From the NCBI GenBank assembly GCA_021795055.1, contig JAJYPW010000040.1:1-7917 (forward strand): a stretch of DNA of 7,917 bases, read 5' to 3'. Under the pieces are notes generated by a model. The model ran no database searches. It had not been told where the DNA came from and worked only from the letters and a program-made list of their open reading frames with translations. A program made the position numbers and the translations under genes. Shown one piece after another: positions 1 to 6,865 of this stretch; positions within the stretch are counted from its first letter, which is position 1; each line of letters opens with the position of its first letter. This stretch comes from Thermoplasmata archaeon (GTDB taxonomy: Archaea > Thermoplasmatota > Thermoplasmata > Thermoplasmatales > Thermoplasmataceae).

Positions 1-48
1 GTTCGGGAATTATAGGTATTCTCGAGCATAAGTTTCTAGGATTATGTC

Positions 49-339
49 TCAGGCATAAATCTCAGCTGAGTATTCTCTGAGGAATTCAAGTATCCCACCA
101 AGGTCTTCCGGAGCGATCACGATCACTTCGCCCATAACTTTCCTTTGTGGTATCGATCCAATGAATCCCTTCTTGTGAAACCTGTCGCGTTTCTTCCAGC
201 CACTGGAATCCTGCCCGTAGAACTTCTGCACAAACTTGTTCGCTATCCCATGTTCCGACTTCCTTGGCAGCCTGAAGACGACGAACTTGCCAATCATTAT
301 GTGTATAATTGCATGACACACCTTAATTCTGTTCGTCAT
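49..339 (-). CDS. Small conserved-looking basic protein, unknown function
   Basis: This 96-residue frame reads as a real protein. It has a hydrophobic strand-like start (IGKFVVFRLPR), a basic middle rich in K/R/H and aromatics (KFVQKFYGQDSSGWKKRDRF, then HKKGFIGSIP), and a well-formed end with a strand and helix (GEVIVIAPEDLGGILEFLRE). I recall similar archaeal hypothetical proteins with an LPR start and a VIVRxED..FL end, but no assigned function, so this is memory and not a search. The start is uncertain: the ATG at 339 adds 14 residues that look unrelated, and the internal ATG at 297 (residue 15) gives an 82-residue form beginning right at the conserved-looking part. Neither start has a good ribosome site. 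The next frame downstream stays open after the TGA, so the C-terminus may be shortened (see findings). Its neighbour is a probable transposase remnant, so it may sit in a mobile-element-affected stretch. Confidence 0.55.
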   Translation of the reverse strand: MTNRIKVCHAIIHIMIGKFVVFRLPRKSEHGIANKFVQKFYGQDSSGWKKRDRFHKKGFIGSIPQRKVMGEVIVIAPEDLGGILEFLREYSAEIYA

Positions 340-347
340 ATCCGTTT

Positions 348-606
348 ATGACCGGGAAGACCATTGAGGACCTCAGGAATCTTGTCAAATCAGTGAGGTA
401 GGTCACTTTTCTATGAGAAGAGAGCCTGGGGAGAGGAACTGGTCCAATTGCGATTATGTATAGGTCAATTAGATCGCAGATATCCTGAAGCAATAGGGGA
501 AACTGTGGACTTGGCAGCACCAAACCTTTCGGCAAAGAAGAAGACAGCCGGAAGGCCTCAAGTAAAGGCATCAGATATAGTAGTGGTCATGTTGATGCAG
601 GCATAA
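348..606 (+). pseudogene. Probable remnant of a transposase N-terminal region
   Basis: No intact gene is present, but two adjoining frames together read like one protein. An ATG at 348 opens a 17-codon piece (MTGKTIEDLRNLVKSVR) that ends at TAG 399. Another frame is open from about 397 to TAA 604. It contains RAWGEELVQLRLCIGQLDRR, then a linker with PNLSAKKKTAGRPQVKASDI, then a hydrophobic helix ending VVMLMQA. A basic KKK..GRP.VKASDI segment followed by a hydrophobic helix resembles the N-terminal region of archaeal IS4/IS5-like (DDE) transposases, which often read K+RGRP.KYSD.. followed by a helix. No catalytic DDE region follows and no terminal inverted repeats were found, so I read it as a degraded fragment with one frameshift near 399 and a nonsense or frameshift lesion near 604. 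It could instead be random open sequence; family assignment is from memory. Confidence 0.4.
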
Positions 607-640
607 GGATGACCGGCAAAATGGATTTCGAAGAACCAAC

Positions 641-648
641 AATATATG
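641..648 (+). promoter_or_regulatory. Candidate archaeal TATA box for gyrBA
   Basis: The octamer AATATATG lies about 60 bases before the gyrB ATG, preceded by a purine-rich stretch (CGAAGAACCAAC) that could serve as a TFB recognition element. If used, transcription would begin near 668-672 and leave a leader of roughly 35-40 bases. An alternative is a weaker A/T-rich element at 682-695, which would give a leaderless gyrB transcript; that fits the absence of a ribosome site just before the ATG. No operator or supercoiling-responsive element could be recognised by eye. Confidence 0.25.
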
Positions 649-707
649 GAAATTGCTCTTGAACAGGCTTATTTCAAACCTGAAAATAGTAAAAACTTAT
701 TGCACCG

Positions 708-2678
708 ATGGCATATGGTGAAGATCGAGGTAAGAAAACTTTGGAAAAATACGATGCATCCCAGATTCAGATTCTTGAGGGACTGAAGGCAGTTCGTAAA
801 GTGCCAGGCATGTACATAGGCTCCACGGACGAGCGTGGATTGCATCATCTCGTTTACGAAGTAGTCGATAACAGTATAGATGAATCCGTAGCGGGATTCT
901 GCAGGAACGTCAGCATAACCATACAGAAAAACGGGTGGATATGCATTGAAGATGACGGCAGGGGTATCCCCGTGGACATTCACCCGGAGTATAACCGCCC
1001 CGGACTGGAGATCGTATTGACGGAACTTCACAGCGGAGCCAAATTTGACAAGAAGGTGTACAAGATTACCGGCGGGTTGCACGGCGTCGGGGTACACGTT
1101 GTTAATGCCCTTTCCGAGACACTTGTTGCACTTGTAAAAAAGGGGACCAGGCTTTTTTACGAGGTCTTTGAGCGAGGCGTGCCTGCAGGCAAACTTGTGG
1201 AGATAGGCACAGACGAACTCTCAACCCAGCCTCCGAACGTATCCGGCGCAGAGATCAGGCTGTCGAAGGAATCCGGCCTTATTATCAGATTCAAGCCTGA
1301 CAGGGGAATCTTTTCAGAAACTGGATTCCACTATCGCACAATTCTAACGAGGATGAGAGAACTGGCCTTTCTCAACCCACAGATATCCATAGCGCTTGAG
1401 GATGAGGTTTCAGGGCAGAAGGACTTCCTGCACTTCGACGGGGGAATGGTTGAATTCGTGAAATACCTGGGAGAAGGCTACAGTCACATTCACAAGGATC
1501 CGTTGTACTCCCGAAGCGAAACGAACGACGCAATAGTGGAATTTGCAATGCAGTACACCACCTCGACTTCTGAAATATTGCAGTCTTACGTGAACAACAT
1601 CAACACGATTGATGGTGGTACCCATGTGGCAGGTTTCAGAGCAGGCCTCTCCCGTGCTATATTGGATTACGCGAAAAGCAACGACATGATCAAGGGAATT
1701 GACTCGCTTTCTGGAGAGGATTCCCGTGAAGGGCTGGTGGCAATATTACACGTGAAGATTAGGGAACCCCAGTTCGAGGGGCAAACCAAGGCCAAGCTGG
1801 GGAACGCGGAGGTAAGGGGCATAGTTCAGTCTCAGACAGAGAAGTTCCTCAAGGAACATTTCTCGGTATACCCAAACATTGCCGACCAGATTGTCAGGAG
1901 GGTTGTCCAGGCGGCAATGGCCAGGGAGGCCTCCAGGAAAGCGAAGGACCTGGTAAGGAGGAAATCCGCGCTTGACGGGATTGGATTGCCGGGGAAACTG
2001 GCAGACTGCTCAAGCAGCGACCCGGAAAAATCAGAGATTTTTCTTGTTGAGGGAAATTCGGCCGGCGGAACTGCAAAGCAGGCCAGAAACAGGGAATTTC
2101 AGGCAATACTTCCGCTAAGGGGAAAAATTCTCAATGTCGAAAAGGCGAACGACCTGAAAACCCTTGGAAACCAGGAGATTCGGAACCTCATCACTATACT
2201 CGGTACAAACATAAAGGAAAATATTGACATCTCGAAACTCAGGTATCACAAGGTTATCATAATGACGGATGCTGACGTTGATGGAGCGCACATCCGGACT
2301 CTTCTCTTAACGTTCTTCTACAGGTACTCCAGAGAAATTATCATGAACGGCAACATTTATTTTGCCCAGCCCCCGCTATTCAGGATCCAGAAAGGAGATA
2401 AGGTTGAGTACGTCTACACTGAGGCTGAGAAGGATGAGGTAGTTTCGCGCCTGGGCGGCAACCCCGTCGTGCAGAGATTCAAGGGTCTTGGAGAAATGAA
2501 TCCGCTTCAGTTATGGGAAACCACGATGGACCCGGAGACCAGAAAACTTGTCCAGGTCACGATTGAAGACGCCGCGGAAGCGGAGAGGCTCTTCTCAATA
2601 CTGATGGGTGAGAAGGTTGAGCCGAGAAGAAAATTCATCGAGGAAAATGCCGCTGAAGTCACCAACATCGATCTGTGA
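708..2678 (+). CDS. gyrB: DNA gyrase subunit B (ATPase and TOPRIM subunit)
   Basis: This is the 656-residue ATPase subunit of type IIA DNA gyrase, which with GyrA forms an A2B2 enzyme that introduces negative supercoils. Domains in order: GHKL ATPase (about 1-225) with E51 and N55 in [11 protein letters not shown]82 and R85 in EDDGRGIP, the ATP lid (K112, then [16 protein letters not shown] at about 122-137); transducer (about 230-400) with the QTK loop Q359-T360-K361; TOPRIM (about 440-560) with metal ligands E448 in VEGNSAGG and D521/D523/D525 in [15 protein letters not shown]; and the C-terminal [20 protein letters not shown] and [11 protein letters not shown] motifs. It lacks the ~165-residue insertion of E. 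coli GyrB. The start at 708 fits the family: about 15 leader residues precede [12 protein letters not shown]. No ribosome site precedes it. One notable residue is N450 where E. coli has D426 (see findings). GyrB rather than ParE is favoured by its direct coupling to a GyrA with a GyrA box. Confidence 0.98.
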   Translation: MAYGEDRGKKTLEKYDASQIQILEGLKAVRKVPGMYIGSTDERGLHHLVYEVVDNSIDESVAGFCRNVSITIQKNGWICIEDDGRGIPVDIHPEYNRPGLEIVLTELHSGAKFDKKVYKITGGLHGVGVHVVNALSETLVALVKKGTRLFYEVFERGVPAGKLVEIGTDELSTQPPNVSGAEIRLSKESGLIIRFKPDRGIFSETGFHYRTILTRMRELAFLNPQISIALEDEVSGQKDFLHFDGGMVEFVKYLGEGYSHIHKDPLYSRSETNDAIVEFAMQYTTSTSEILQSYVNNINTIDGGTHVAGFRAGLSRAILDYAKSNDMIKGIDSLSGEDSREGLVAILHVKIREPQFEGQTKAKLGNAEVRGIVQSQTEKFLKEHFSVYPNIADQIVRRVVQAAMAREASRKAKDLVRRKSALDGIGLPGKLADCSSSDPEKSEIFLVEGNSAGGTAKQARNREFQAILPLRGKILNVEKANDLKTLGNQEIRNLITILGTNIKENIDISKLRYHKVIIMTDADVDGAHIRTLLLTFFYRYSREIIMNGNIYFAQPPLFRIQKGDKVEYVYTEAEKDEVVSRLGGNPVVQRFKGLGEMNPLQLWETTMDPETRKLVQVTIEDAAEAERLFSILMGEKVEPRRKFIEENAAEVTNIDL

Positions 2679-5080
2679 GCAAAATGGAAAGCAAGAGAGC
2701 AATTGAGGATGAGATAAGGCAGTCCTACCTGGAATACGCCATGAGCGTCATAGTCAGCAGGGCGATTCCAGATGCAAGGGACGGCCTAAAGCCGGTACAG
2801 AGGAGAATTCTGTACGCAATGAACGAACTATCCCTGTCGCACAACAAGCCATACAAGAAGTCCGCAAGGATTATAGGGGAAACCATGGGGAAGTACCATC
2901 CGCATGGTGATACCGCCATCTACGAGGCCCTGGCTAGGATGGCACAGACCTTTTCAATGCGTTATCCGCTTGTGGACGGTCAGGGAAACTTTGGTTCGGT
3001 GGATGGGGACGAACCTGCGGCAATGAGATACACCGAGGCAAGGCTCACCGAGATCTCAGAGGATATGATGGCAGACATAGAGAAGGAGACTGTGCCGTTC
3101 ATGCTGAACTTTGATGGATCTCTCACCCAGCCTGAATACCTGCCTTCAATGGCACCCCAGTTATTGCTCAACGGTTCGTCCGGCATAGCAGTCGGAATGG
3201 CCACGAACCTGCTGCCTCACAATATTGGTGAAATTTGCGGGGCTATCAAACACTACGTCGACAACAGGAACTGCACCACCCTTGACCTGATGAAGTTCGT
3301 CAAGGGCCCAGATTTCCCTGGCGGCGGTCTGGTACTTGTAGACAAAGACCTGGAGACAGCATACGACACTGGCAGGGGTAAAGTGATCGCCAGGGCCATA
3401 ATGAACTCGAAGCATGAAAAGAGGATCATCATAGAGAGCGTGCCTTACGGTGTCAACAAGGCGCAGATGATAGAGCATATCGCCGATCTCGTCAAGGAAG
3501 AGGTAATAGTGGGGATTTCCGACATCAGGGACGAGAGCGACAGGAACGGGATCAGGGTAGTGATCAAGCTCCGTGACGACGATATGAAGGAACTGGTAAT
3601 GAACCAGCTCCTGGCCCATACCCAGCTCGAATCATCCGTCAGCATCAACAACCTGGTACTCGTGGATAACCAGCCCAGGACACTAGGGCTCAAGGGACTT
3701 ATTGAAATCTTTGTCGGTCACAGGCTCAAGATAATCCTCAAGAGATCGGAATTTGATCTGCGGCAGAACAGGGACAGGGAACACATCCTGGAAGCACTGA
3801 GCAGGGTCCTTGACAACCTTGATGCTATCATCTCTATCATCCGGAAATCACGCGATCCGCAGCAGGCATCTGAGAACCTCATCAAAAATTACGACTTCAC
3901 AAAGAAGCAGGCCTCTGCAATTCTGGATATGAGGCTGCAGAGGCTCACCACAATGGAGAGGGAAAAGATACAGAGCGATCTTAAGAGTATCAGGGAAGAA
4001 ATAGGGAGACTGGAAAGAATCATAGCGGACCCTGCTGAAAGGGACCGCATTCTGAAGGAGGAGATGGACTACCTGGTAAAGAAATACGGGGACGATCGCA
4101 GAACAAAAATCACCTACTCAAAGGGTGGGGAAAGGAGCATTGAAGAACTGATTCCCAATGAAACATCAGTAATTCTCCTTAGCGATTCAGGGATGATTAA
4201 AAGGGTCTCCCTCGATGAATACAAGAGACAGAGGAGGGGAGGAAAAGGACTAATAAACGTTTCACACAAATCAGAGCCAATAAGGAGTGCCGTGATTTGC
4301 GGAACGCATGACTCTGTATGCTTCTTCACCAACACTGGAAGGGTTTTCGTCGCAAAGGCATATTTAATTGACAGAAGGTCACGGACTTCCTCGGGATACG
4401 TAATAAGCTCATTGCTCAAACTGGCGGAATCGGAGAAGGTCATGCAGATGATGGCATCTTCCCAGCTCACGGAACATCTGATTGTGGCTACACGCAGGGG
4501 CTATGTGAAAAGGATCGCAAGCTTTGATCCAAATTCAATCAGGGCTTCCGGGCTCAGGATAATAACACTCCAGGATAATGATGAAGTCGTGTCCGTCGAG
4601 TACTCCGGGGAAGAAGACCTTATGGCACTGATTTCAAGCGATGGGAAGATTTCGGCATTTCCCATATCTGAAGTGAGGGAGATGGGGAGATCCGCACGCG
4701 GGAACCATGGGATAAAGCTGTCCGGCAGTAACTACGTAAAATCTGCCTTCCCTATTCGCGGGGAACCGGAGGTGCTGTGCATATCATCTTCTGGACTGGG
4801 AAAGAGAGTAGACGTCGAAAAACTTAGGGTTACACACAGGAACACCCGGGGAATAATCATATTCAAGGAAAGCGACCGGACAGGAAAGATTGCCTTCACC
4901 ATCCCGGTGAGAAAGGAAGATCAGGTTATGATAATGTCTCTCAAGAAGTCAATCAGGGTTCGTGTCAACGAAATAAGCATACAGGGCAGGTATGCAGGTG
5001 GAGTAAGGCTGATAGACCTCGACGACGAAGATCATGTTGTGTACGCAGCGAGAATCCCGCCGGATGATGAACAGCCCTGA
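2675..5080 (+). CDS. gyrA: DNA gyrase subunit A (DNA breakage-reunion subunit)
   Basis: This is the 801-residue breakage-reunion subunit of gyrase. The N-terminal winged-helix region shows [20 protein letters not shown], then [12 protein letters not shown] (residues 75-86, the quinolone-determining region), then the catalytic R118-Y119 pair in [11 protein letters not shown]119 forms the covalent DNA-phosphate link. Tower and coiled-coil regions follow (to about 480), including the [15 protein letters not shown] dimer gate segment. The C-terminal beta-pinwheel (about 490-795) carries a perfect GyrA box QRRGGKG at 519-525, the hallmark that separates GyrA from ParC and allows DNA wrapping. No long acidic tail like that of E. 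coli is present. The start is the GTG at 2675, which overlaps the gyrB stop by 4 bases (GTGA). An ATG at 2684 is a reasonable alternative, with GTGA as a weak ribosome site 5 bases before it. Either way expression is coupled to gyrB. Confidence 0.98.
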   Translation: MSKMESKRAIEDEIRQSYLEYAMSVIVSRAIPDARDGLKPVQRRILYAMNELSLSHNKPYKKSARIIGETMGKYHPHGDTAIYEALARMAQTFSMRYPLVDGQGNFGSVDGDEPAAMRYTEARLTEISEDMMADIEKETVPFMLNFDGSLTQPEYLPSMAPQLLLNGSSGIAVGMATNLLPHNIGEICGAIKHYVDNRNCTTLDLMKFVKGPDFPGGGLVLVDKDLETAYDTGRGKVIARAIMNSKHEKRIIIESVPYGVNKAQMIEHIADLVKEEVIVGISDIRDESDRNGIRVVIKLRDDDMKELVMNQLLAHTQLESSVSINNLVLVDNQPRTLGLKGLIEIFVGHRLKIILKRSEFDLRQNRDREHILEALSRVLDNLDAIISIIRKSRDPQQASENLIKNYDFTKKQASAILDMRLQRLTTMEREKIQSDLKSIREEIGRLERIIADPAERDRILKEEMDYLVKKYGDDRRTKITYSKGGERSIEELIPNETSVILLSDSGMIKRVSLDEYKRQRRGGKGLINVSHKSEPIRSAVICGTHDSVCFFTNTGRVFVAKAYLIDRRSRTSSGYVISSLLKLAESEKVMQMMASSQLTEHLIVATRRGYVKRIASFDPNSIRASGLRIITLQDNDEVVSVEYSGEEDLMALISSDGKISAFPISEVREMGRSARGNHGIKLSGSNYVKSAFPIRGEPEVLCISSSGLGKRVDVEKLRVTHRNTRGIIIFKESDRTGKIAFTIPVRKEDQVMIMSLKKSIRVRVNEISIQGRYAGGVRLIDLDDEDHVVYAARIPPDDEQP

Positions 5081-5188
5081 TGCGGCGTTTGTGGGCCACT
5101 TAGAAGGTGGGTGCTTCGTATAATAAAAAATGGATCAGGTCCAATTTGATATTATTGTATAAACGCCCCTCCAAAAATGAAAAAGGGG
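5081..5188. terminator. Convergent spacer with candidate terminators for gyrBA and sdh operons
   Basis: This is the only gap between the two convergent operons. It contains a weak hairpin (CCCCT at 5166-5170 against AGGGG at 5184-5188, loop 13 bases). Read on the minus strand it has two T5 runs (5184-5180 and 5177-5173), 5-15 bases after the sdh operon's last stop, and a T6 run at 5130-5125. T-runs like these terminate archaeal RNA polymerase, so they are good candidates for the end of the sdh transcript. For gyrA the plus strand offers only weak T-rich sequence (about 5141-5160), so the gyrA terminator is unclear. No gene or RNA was recognised here. Confidence 0.4.
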
Positions 5189-5392
5189 TTAAAGATAACT
5201 TATTTTCTTGCCGAAAAGCGACATTACAATAGATACCACGAAAAGCACAAATCCTGTGGCCACGGCCCACTCATAGTAAATATCAGGTATCGGGGCCTTC
5301 AGCCAGAGAAGATAGGCAGGAAGGATCATCAGCAGCGATCCTATAGCGAATATCGGATATCTTGATCTTTCATTAAGTCCTCTGTTTACCAC
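5189..5392 (-). CDS. Small two-helix membrane protein of the succinate dehydrogenase operon
   Basis: A 67-residue protein with two clear membrane helices at about 13-31 (PIFAIGSLLMILPAYLLWL) and 41-60 (EWAVATGFVLFVVSIVMSLF). A short loop (KAPIPDIYY) joins them. The N-terminus is basic (NRGLNERSR) and the C-terminus ends FGKKISYL, so both ends are probably cytoplasmic by the positive-inside rule. The start is GTG at 5392, set by a strong ribosome site GAGGTGA at 5403-5397 with a 4-base spacer; that site overlaps the stop codon of the upstream anchor gene. It is the last gene of the sdh operon. I do not recognise the family. Context suggests an extra membrane subunit, stabiliser or assembly factor of the succinate dehydrogenase, but a role is not proven. 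It has no His or Cys, so it is unlikely to bind haem or Fe-S. A plus-strand frame over the same bases is its shadow. Confidence 0.75.
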   Translation of the reverse strand: MVNRGLNERSRYPIFAIGSLLMILPAYLLWLKAPIPDIYYEWAVATGFVLFVVSIVMSLFGKKISYL

Positions 5393-5396
5393 TTTT

Positions 5397-5403
5397 TCAC
5401 CTC
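5397..5403 (-). promoter_or_regulatory. Ribosome binding site deciding the GTG start of the small membrane protein
   Basis: GAGGTGA on the minus strand matches the 16S rRNA 3'-end complement almost perfectly. It lies 4 bases before the GTG at 5392 and overlaps the TGA of the preceding gene, supporting both the rare start codon and the reality of this small gene. Confidence 0.75.
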
Positions 5404-6130
5404 AGATTGCGAATTTCAGCAGCGTAAAGTCAATGGGCCATCCAACTATCAGTGCCCTGATGTAAAGGTCCACCGAAAGCACTACGATCAGGCTTATGAA
5501 CGCAAACTGCTCGTGGTACCTGTTCAGGTATGACTGCCCGTTGTAGAATTTCTTCTTTGCCCCTCCTGCCGTCTTGCAGCTGTAACAGTCCGTATGCCCT
5601 CCGGTAAGATGCCTGAAGGCGTGGCAGGATAATGTCCACAGCGTGAGCAGCAGTGCATTAACTATGAGAATTATTGTTCCCAGTCTGAAAATAAATTCAC
5701 CAGATATGTAGGTCATTGAAACATATATGTCGTAATAGAAGAACGGGAGTATCACTATCGCAATGTACAGGAAATACCTGTGGAAATTCTGGAGGCTGAA
5801 GAACGTCATTTCCCCGCTGTATCCTTTCCTGTTGTCGTCGAATCTTATACCGTCCAGGCATGCAATGGGATGCCTGAACACATGCCTGTAATAATCTTTC
5901 CTGTATGCGTAGCAGGATAGCCTGAAAAGCGCGATGAGCGGTATTACAGCCACTGTGGGGGAATAGAATGGGTCAACGTATCCTTCAAATTCGCTTACAG
6001 GGTAAAGGACAAGTGCACCGGCGGATAGAATCAATATAATAGCGAAACTCCAGAGTCTCCAGTTCAGTTCCTTGAATTCCGGGGGGAACCATGTAAGTGA
6101 TTTGTCCATGTTCTTTTCCATTTTTACCAT
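5402..6130 (-). CDS. sdhC: Succinate dehydrogenase membrane anchor, type-F-like single-subunit SdhC
   Basis: This 242-residue membrane protein follows sdhB directly and should anchor the complex and pass electrons to quinone. Five helices are visible: about 27-45, 57-75, 117-139, 147-169 and 207-229. It is not a classical ~120-residue haem-b SdhC or SdhD. Features I recognise from anchors in actinobacterial and Thermus-type sdh operons are SCYAYRKDYYRHVFRHPIAC (72-91), NFHRYFLYIA (115-124), LSCHAFRHLTGG (168-178) and LNRYHEQFAFISL followed by DLYIRAL (202-227). Candidate metal ligands at membrane faces are C73, C91, H117, C169, H170, H174 and H206, plus C182-x2-C185 in a loop. Mycobacterial Sdh1, a type F complex II, uses one anchor with a buried Rieske-type [2Fe-2S] cluster; this protein fits that pattern, though exact ligands are inferred. 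The start at 6130 overlaps sdhB by 7 bases; ATG at 6121 (residue 4) is an alternative. Confidence 0.82.
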   Translation of the reverse strand: MVKMEKNMDKSLTWFPPEFKELNWRLWSFAIILILSAGALVLYPVSEFEGYVDPFYSPTVAVIPLIALFRLSCYAYRKDYYRHVFRHPIACLDGIRFDDNRKGYSGEMTFFSLQNFHRYFLYIAIVILPFFYYDIYVSMTYISGEFIFRLGTIILIVNALLLTLWTLSCHAFRHLTGGHTDCYSCKTAGGAKKKFYNGQSYLNRYHEQFAFISLIVVLSVDLYIRALIVGWPIDFTLLKFAI

Positions 6131-6864
6131 TTCCTCCTTTTGACTTTCTTTATCAACAGTCCAATCGGGTCATATGCATGATCAACAATCCTCTCCTTTT
6201 CAGGAATGATTGCGTTATCCGTTATCCTGATCTCCTCGGGGCATACATTCTGGCAGCATTTGGTGATATCGCAGTAACCCAGGCCGCCGTCATGGTGAAG
6301 CAACTCTGATCTGTCTACAGAATCCAGTGGGTGAAGGTCCAAGGCGGCGATTTTTACGACATGCTTGGGCCCGAAATAGTTTGAATGATGTTCCCTTATG
6401 ACATGACAGACGTCCTGGCACAGGAAACACTCTATGCATGTCCTGAATTCCTTGGATCTGGTGACGTCAATCTGCATCATCGTCCACGGCTCTTTCAGCC
6501 CTTCCTTAGGTGTAAATGGAGGAATTTTCTTAGCGATTTCATAATTGTGTGAGACGTCTGTGACCAGATCCTTTACAACCGGGTAAGCCTTGATTGGGTT
6601 GATTGTGATCTCCTTTCCCAGTGTGTCCATCCTTGTTTTGCACATGAGTTTGGGCATACCGTCTATTTCCGCCGAGCAGGATCCACATCTGGCAGCCTTG
6701 CAGTTCCATCTTACCGAGAGGGTAGGATCAATATTGTTCTGTATGTAATGAACAGCGTCCAGCACGACCATTCCTTCGCCGACAGGTACTGTGAACTCCT
6801 GATACCTGACTTCGTCGCTGACTGCAGGCTCTGACCTCCTTATTCTGATCTTGACTTCTTCCAT
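6124..6864 (-). CDS. sdhB: Succinate dehydrogenase iron-sulfur subunit
   Basis: A 246-residue iron-sulfur subunit that relays electrons from SdhA flavin to the membrane anchor. The N-terminal ferredoxin fold (about 1-105) has [2Fe-2S] ligands C55, C60, C63 and C75 (NCKAARCGSC, then KLMC). The C-terminal domain has C143-x2-C146-x2-C149-x3-C153 (CIECFLCQDVCH) and C198-x5-C204-x3-C208P (GYCDITKCCQNVCP). By alignment to E. coli SdhB, C143/C146/C149/C208 bind the [4Fe-4S] cluster and C153/C198/C204 the third cluster. C203 is an extra cysteine next to C204. The usual CP...W quinone-site residues after C153 are replaced (H154, then R157/E158). The TKCC..VCPEEIRITDNAIIP region resembles the actinobacterial/Thermus-type SdhB that pairs with a single large anchor. 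One base separates it from the sdhA stop; a strong GGAGGAGG site at 6878-6871 lies 6 bases before the ATG. Confidence 0.96.
   Translation of the reverse strand: MEEVKIRIRRSEPAVSDEVRYQEFTVPVGEGMVVLDAVHYIQNNIDPTLSVRWNCKAARCGSCSAEIDGMPKLMCKTRMDTLGKEITINPIKAYPVVKDLVTDVSHNYEIAKKIPPFTPKEGLKEPWTMMQIDVTRSKEFRTCIECFLCQDVCHVIREHHSNYFGPKHVVKIAALDLHPLDSVDRSELLHHDGGLGYCDITKCCQNVCPEEIRITDNAIIPEKERIVDHAYDPIGLLIKKVKRRKW
6133..6137 (-). promoter_or_regulatory. Ribosome binding site inside the sdhB 3' end for sdhC
   Basis: GGAGG on the minus strand lies inside the last codons of sdhB. It is only 2 bases before the ATG at 6130 but 11 bases before the ATG at 6121. Neither spacing is ideal, so the true sdhC start is open; the two options differ by three residues (MVK). 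Confidence 0.5.
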
Positions 6865-6865
6865 T

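Noticed and set aside
86..319. 77-residue minus-strand frame starting GTG at 319
   Set aside because: It overlaps the better 96-residue frame. Its product (many W, R, D, G) lacks protein-like blocks, while the other frame shows hydrophobic strands and a helix.
323..571. 82-residue minus-strand frame opposite the transposase remnant
   Set aside because: The plus-strand reading has the more protein-like pattern (basic GRP linker and hydrophobic helix); the minus frame is low-complexity Leu/Ser/Pro-rich.
346..621. Shared ATGACCGG-AA at 348 and 609 as a possible direct repeat
   Set aside because: Only about 10-11 bases match and the flanks diverge at once; chance is likely in this length.
669..1097. 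142-residue minus-strand frame opposite gyrB
   Set aside because: It lies fully antisense to the conserved ATPase domain of gyrB and has no ribosome site or recognisable motif; it is a shadow frame.
3161..3619. 152-residue minus-strand frame opposite gyrA
   Set aside because: Antisense to conserved gyrA sequence, with composition typical of a shadow frame and no recognisable family.
5060..5085. GATGATGA followed by CTGA resembling C/D box RNA boxes at the gyrA end
   Set aside because: The boxes are only about 6 bases apart, too close for a guide, and lie within gyrA codons and its stop.
5177..5365. 62-residue plus-strand frame after gyrA
   Set aside because: It overlaps the small membrane protein gene on the opposite strand, which has a strong ribosome site and clear helices; the plus-strand product looks like random basic sequence.
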